From the NCBI GenBank assembly GCA_027623615.1, contig JAQBVH010000209.1:1-6238 (forward strand): a DNA stretch of 6,238 nucleotides. Reading direction: 5' to 3'. Position numbers and translations under genes: made by a program. The notes under the pieces are model-generated. The model was not told the DNA's origin. It saw only the letters and a list, made by a program, of their open reading frames with translations, and did not search any database. Shown here piece after piece: positions 5,405 through 6,238 of this stretch. The DNA comes from Planctomycetota bacterium. GTDB lineage: Bacteria; Planctomycetota; UBA1135; GCA-002686595. Every line of letters starts with the position of its first letter. The first letter of the stretch is position 1.

Positions 5405-6238
5405 TCAACCCATGAACGGGTAGCGGAAGTCGGTCGCCGGCACGAAGGTCTCCTTCATCGTGCGGGCGGAGACCCAGCGCAGAAGGTTCAGGAGCGAGCC
5501 GGCCTTGTCGTTCGTGCCCGAGGCCCGCGAGCCGCCGAAGGGCTGCTGACCGACGACCGCACCGGTCGGCTTGTCGTTGATGTAGAAGTTGCCAGCCGCG
5601 AAGCGCAGCTCGTCGACCGCCGTGCGCACCGCGGCACGCTCGGTGGCGAAGATCGCGCCGGTCAGGCCGTAGTCGGAGGTGGTGGCGCAGAGCTGCAGGG
5701 TCTCCTGGTAGCGCGCGTCGTCGTACACGTAGACCGACAAGAGCGGGCCGAAGAACTCCGTACGCATCAGGTGGTGCTTGGGGTCCTTGACCTCGGCCAC
5801 GGTGGGCTTGATGAAGTAGCCCGTCGAGTCGTCGTACTCGCCGCCGATGACCACGTCCGCGGTCGAGTCGCCGCGCGCCATGTCGATGGCCTCCTTGAGC
5901 TTGCCGAAGCTGTTCGCGTCGATCACGGCGCCCATGAAGTTCGAGTAGTCGCAGACGTCGCCGACCCCGATCTCGGCCGTCATCGCGCCCATGCGATCGC
6001 GCACGTCGTTCCACAGGCTGGCCGGGATGTAGGCGCGGCTGGCCGCGGAGCACTTCTGGCCCTGGTACTCGAACGCGCCGCGCACGAGGGCGACTGCGAG
6101 GGCCTGGGGCTCGGCGCTCGCATGGGCGAAGACGAAGTCCTTCCCGCCGGTCTCGCCGACCAGGCGCGGGTACTGGGCGTAGCCTGCGATGCTGTCACCG
6201 ATCGTCTTCCAGATGCCCTGGAACACCCTGGTCGAACC
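5405..6238 (-). CDS. pruA: L-glutamate gamma-semialdehyde dehydrogenase (1-pyrroline-5-carboxylate dehydrogenase, ALDH4 type), C-terminal part, runs off the right edge
   Basis: The enzyme oxidises L-glutamate 5-semialdehyde to glutamate using NAD+, the second step of proline catabolism, in the cytoplasm. The visible 277 residues correspond to roughly the C-terminal half of a protein of about 540 residues. The frame stays open to the window edge, so the GTG at 6224-6226 is an internal Val codon and not a start. Numbering from the edge, GST (1-3) fits the end of the FTGS block. LVGETGGKDF carries the general-base Glu (residue 29), and YQGQKCSAASR carries the catalytic Cys (residue 63). Their spacing of 34 residues equals that in human ALDH4A1. 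EFFGPLLSVYVY, ETLQL, YGLTGAIF, GNFYINDKPTGAVVGQQPF, GGSRASGTNDKAG and the ending KETFVPATDFRYPFMG all follow the ALDH4 pattern. It is a single-domain type, because the protein ends right after the dehydrogenase domain; a proline dehydrogenase fusion N-terminal to it cannot be excluded. The symbol rocA is also used for this function. Confidence 0.95.
   Translation of the reverse strand, partial: GSTRVFQGIWKTIGDSIAGYAQYPRLVGETGGKDFVFAHASAEPQALAVALVRGAFEYQGQKCSAASRAYIPASLWNDVRDRMGAMTAEIGVGDVCDYSNFMGAVIDANSFGKLKEAIDMARGDSTADVVIGGEYDDSTGYFIKPTVAEVKDPKHHLMRTEFFGPLLSVYVYDDARYQETLQLCATTSDYGLTGAIFATERAAVRTAVDELRFAAGNFYINDKPTGAVVGQQPFGGSRASGTNDKAGSLLNLLRWVSARTMKETFVPATDFRYPFMG

Noticed and set aside
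6224..6226. GTG as the start of the dehydrogenase gene
   Set aside because: The frame continues to the window edge with residues matching the conserved ALDH GST motif. The codon is an internal Val and the gene is truncated by the window.

Overview
The window is high-GC bacterial DNA with densely packed genes. It holds three complete genes, the 3' part of a fourth, and several short non-coding elements. Four features suggest a Planctomycetota-type genome: GC-rich third codon positions, a long-form quinolinate synthase, a lipoprotein joining a right-handed beta-helix to a C-terminal PA14-like domain, and an ALDH4-type glutamate-semialdehyde dehydrogenase resembling mitochondrial and Bacteroidota enzymes. 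This placement is an inference. Myxococcota or another high-GC phylum is possible, and there is no rRNA or other marker to settle it.

Layout from left to right. Positions 1-84 hold six copies of a 14-bp tandem repeat whose last copy contains the stop codon of nadA. nadA (minus strand, 81-1430) encodes quinolinate synthase, an iron-sulfur enzyme of de novo NAD synthesis. A 100-bp gap (1431-1530) separates it from a divergently transcribed gene (1531-3615) for a 694-residue lipoprotein with a parallel beta-helix and a PA14-like C-terminus. A hairpin lies at that gene's stop codon. A 402-bp gene-free stretch (3616-4017) follows, with a G-quadruplex-type motif and a strong 7-bp GC hairpin. It leads to a 407-residue protein of unknown family (4018-5241, plus strand). 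A 163-bp convergent gap contains a 16-bp-stem hairpin. The C-terminal half of an L-glutamate gamma-semialdehyde dehydrogenase (minus strand, 5405-6238) then runs off the right edge.

The genes do not form one operon or an obvious system. nadA and the dehydrogenase are ordinary metabolic genes: one makes NAD precursors and the other is an NAD-dependent step of proline breakdown. The lipoprotein and the unknown protein are each likely single transcription units. I see no CRISPR array, transposase, phage gene, tRNA or rRNA. The points most worth a second look are the unknown 407-residue protein and its structured leader, the beta-helix/PA14 lipoprotein, the 14-bp repeat array at the nadA 3' end, and the possible head-to-head overlap of nadA with the lipoprotein gene.
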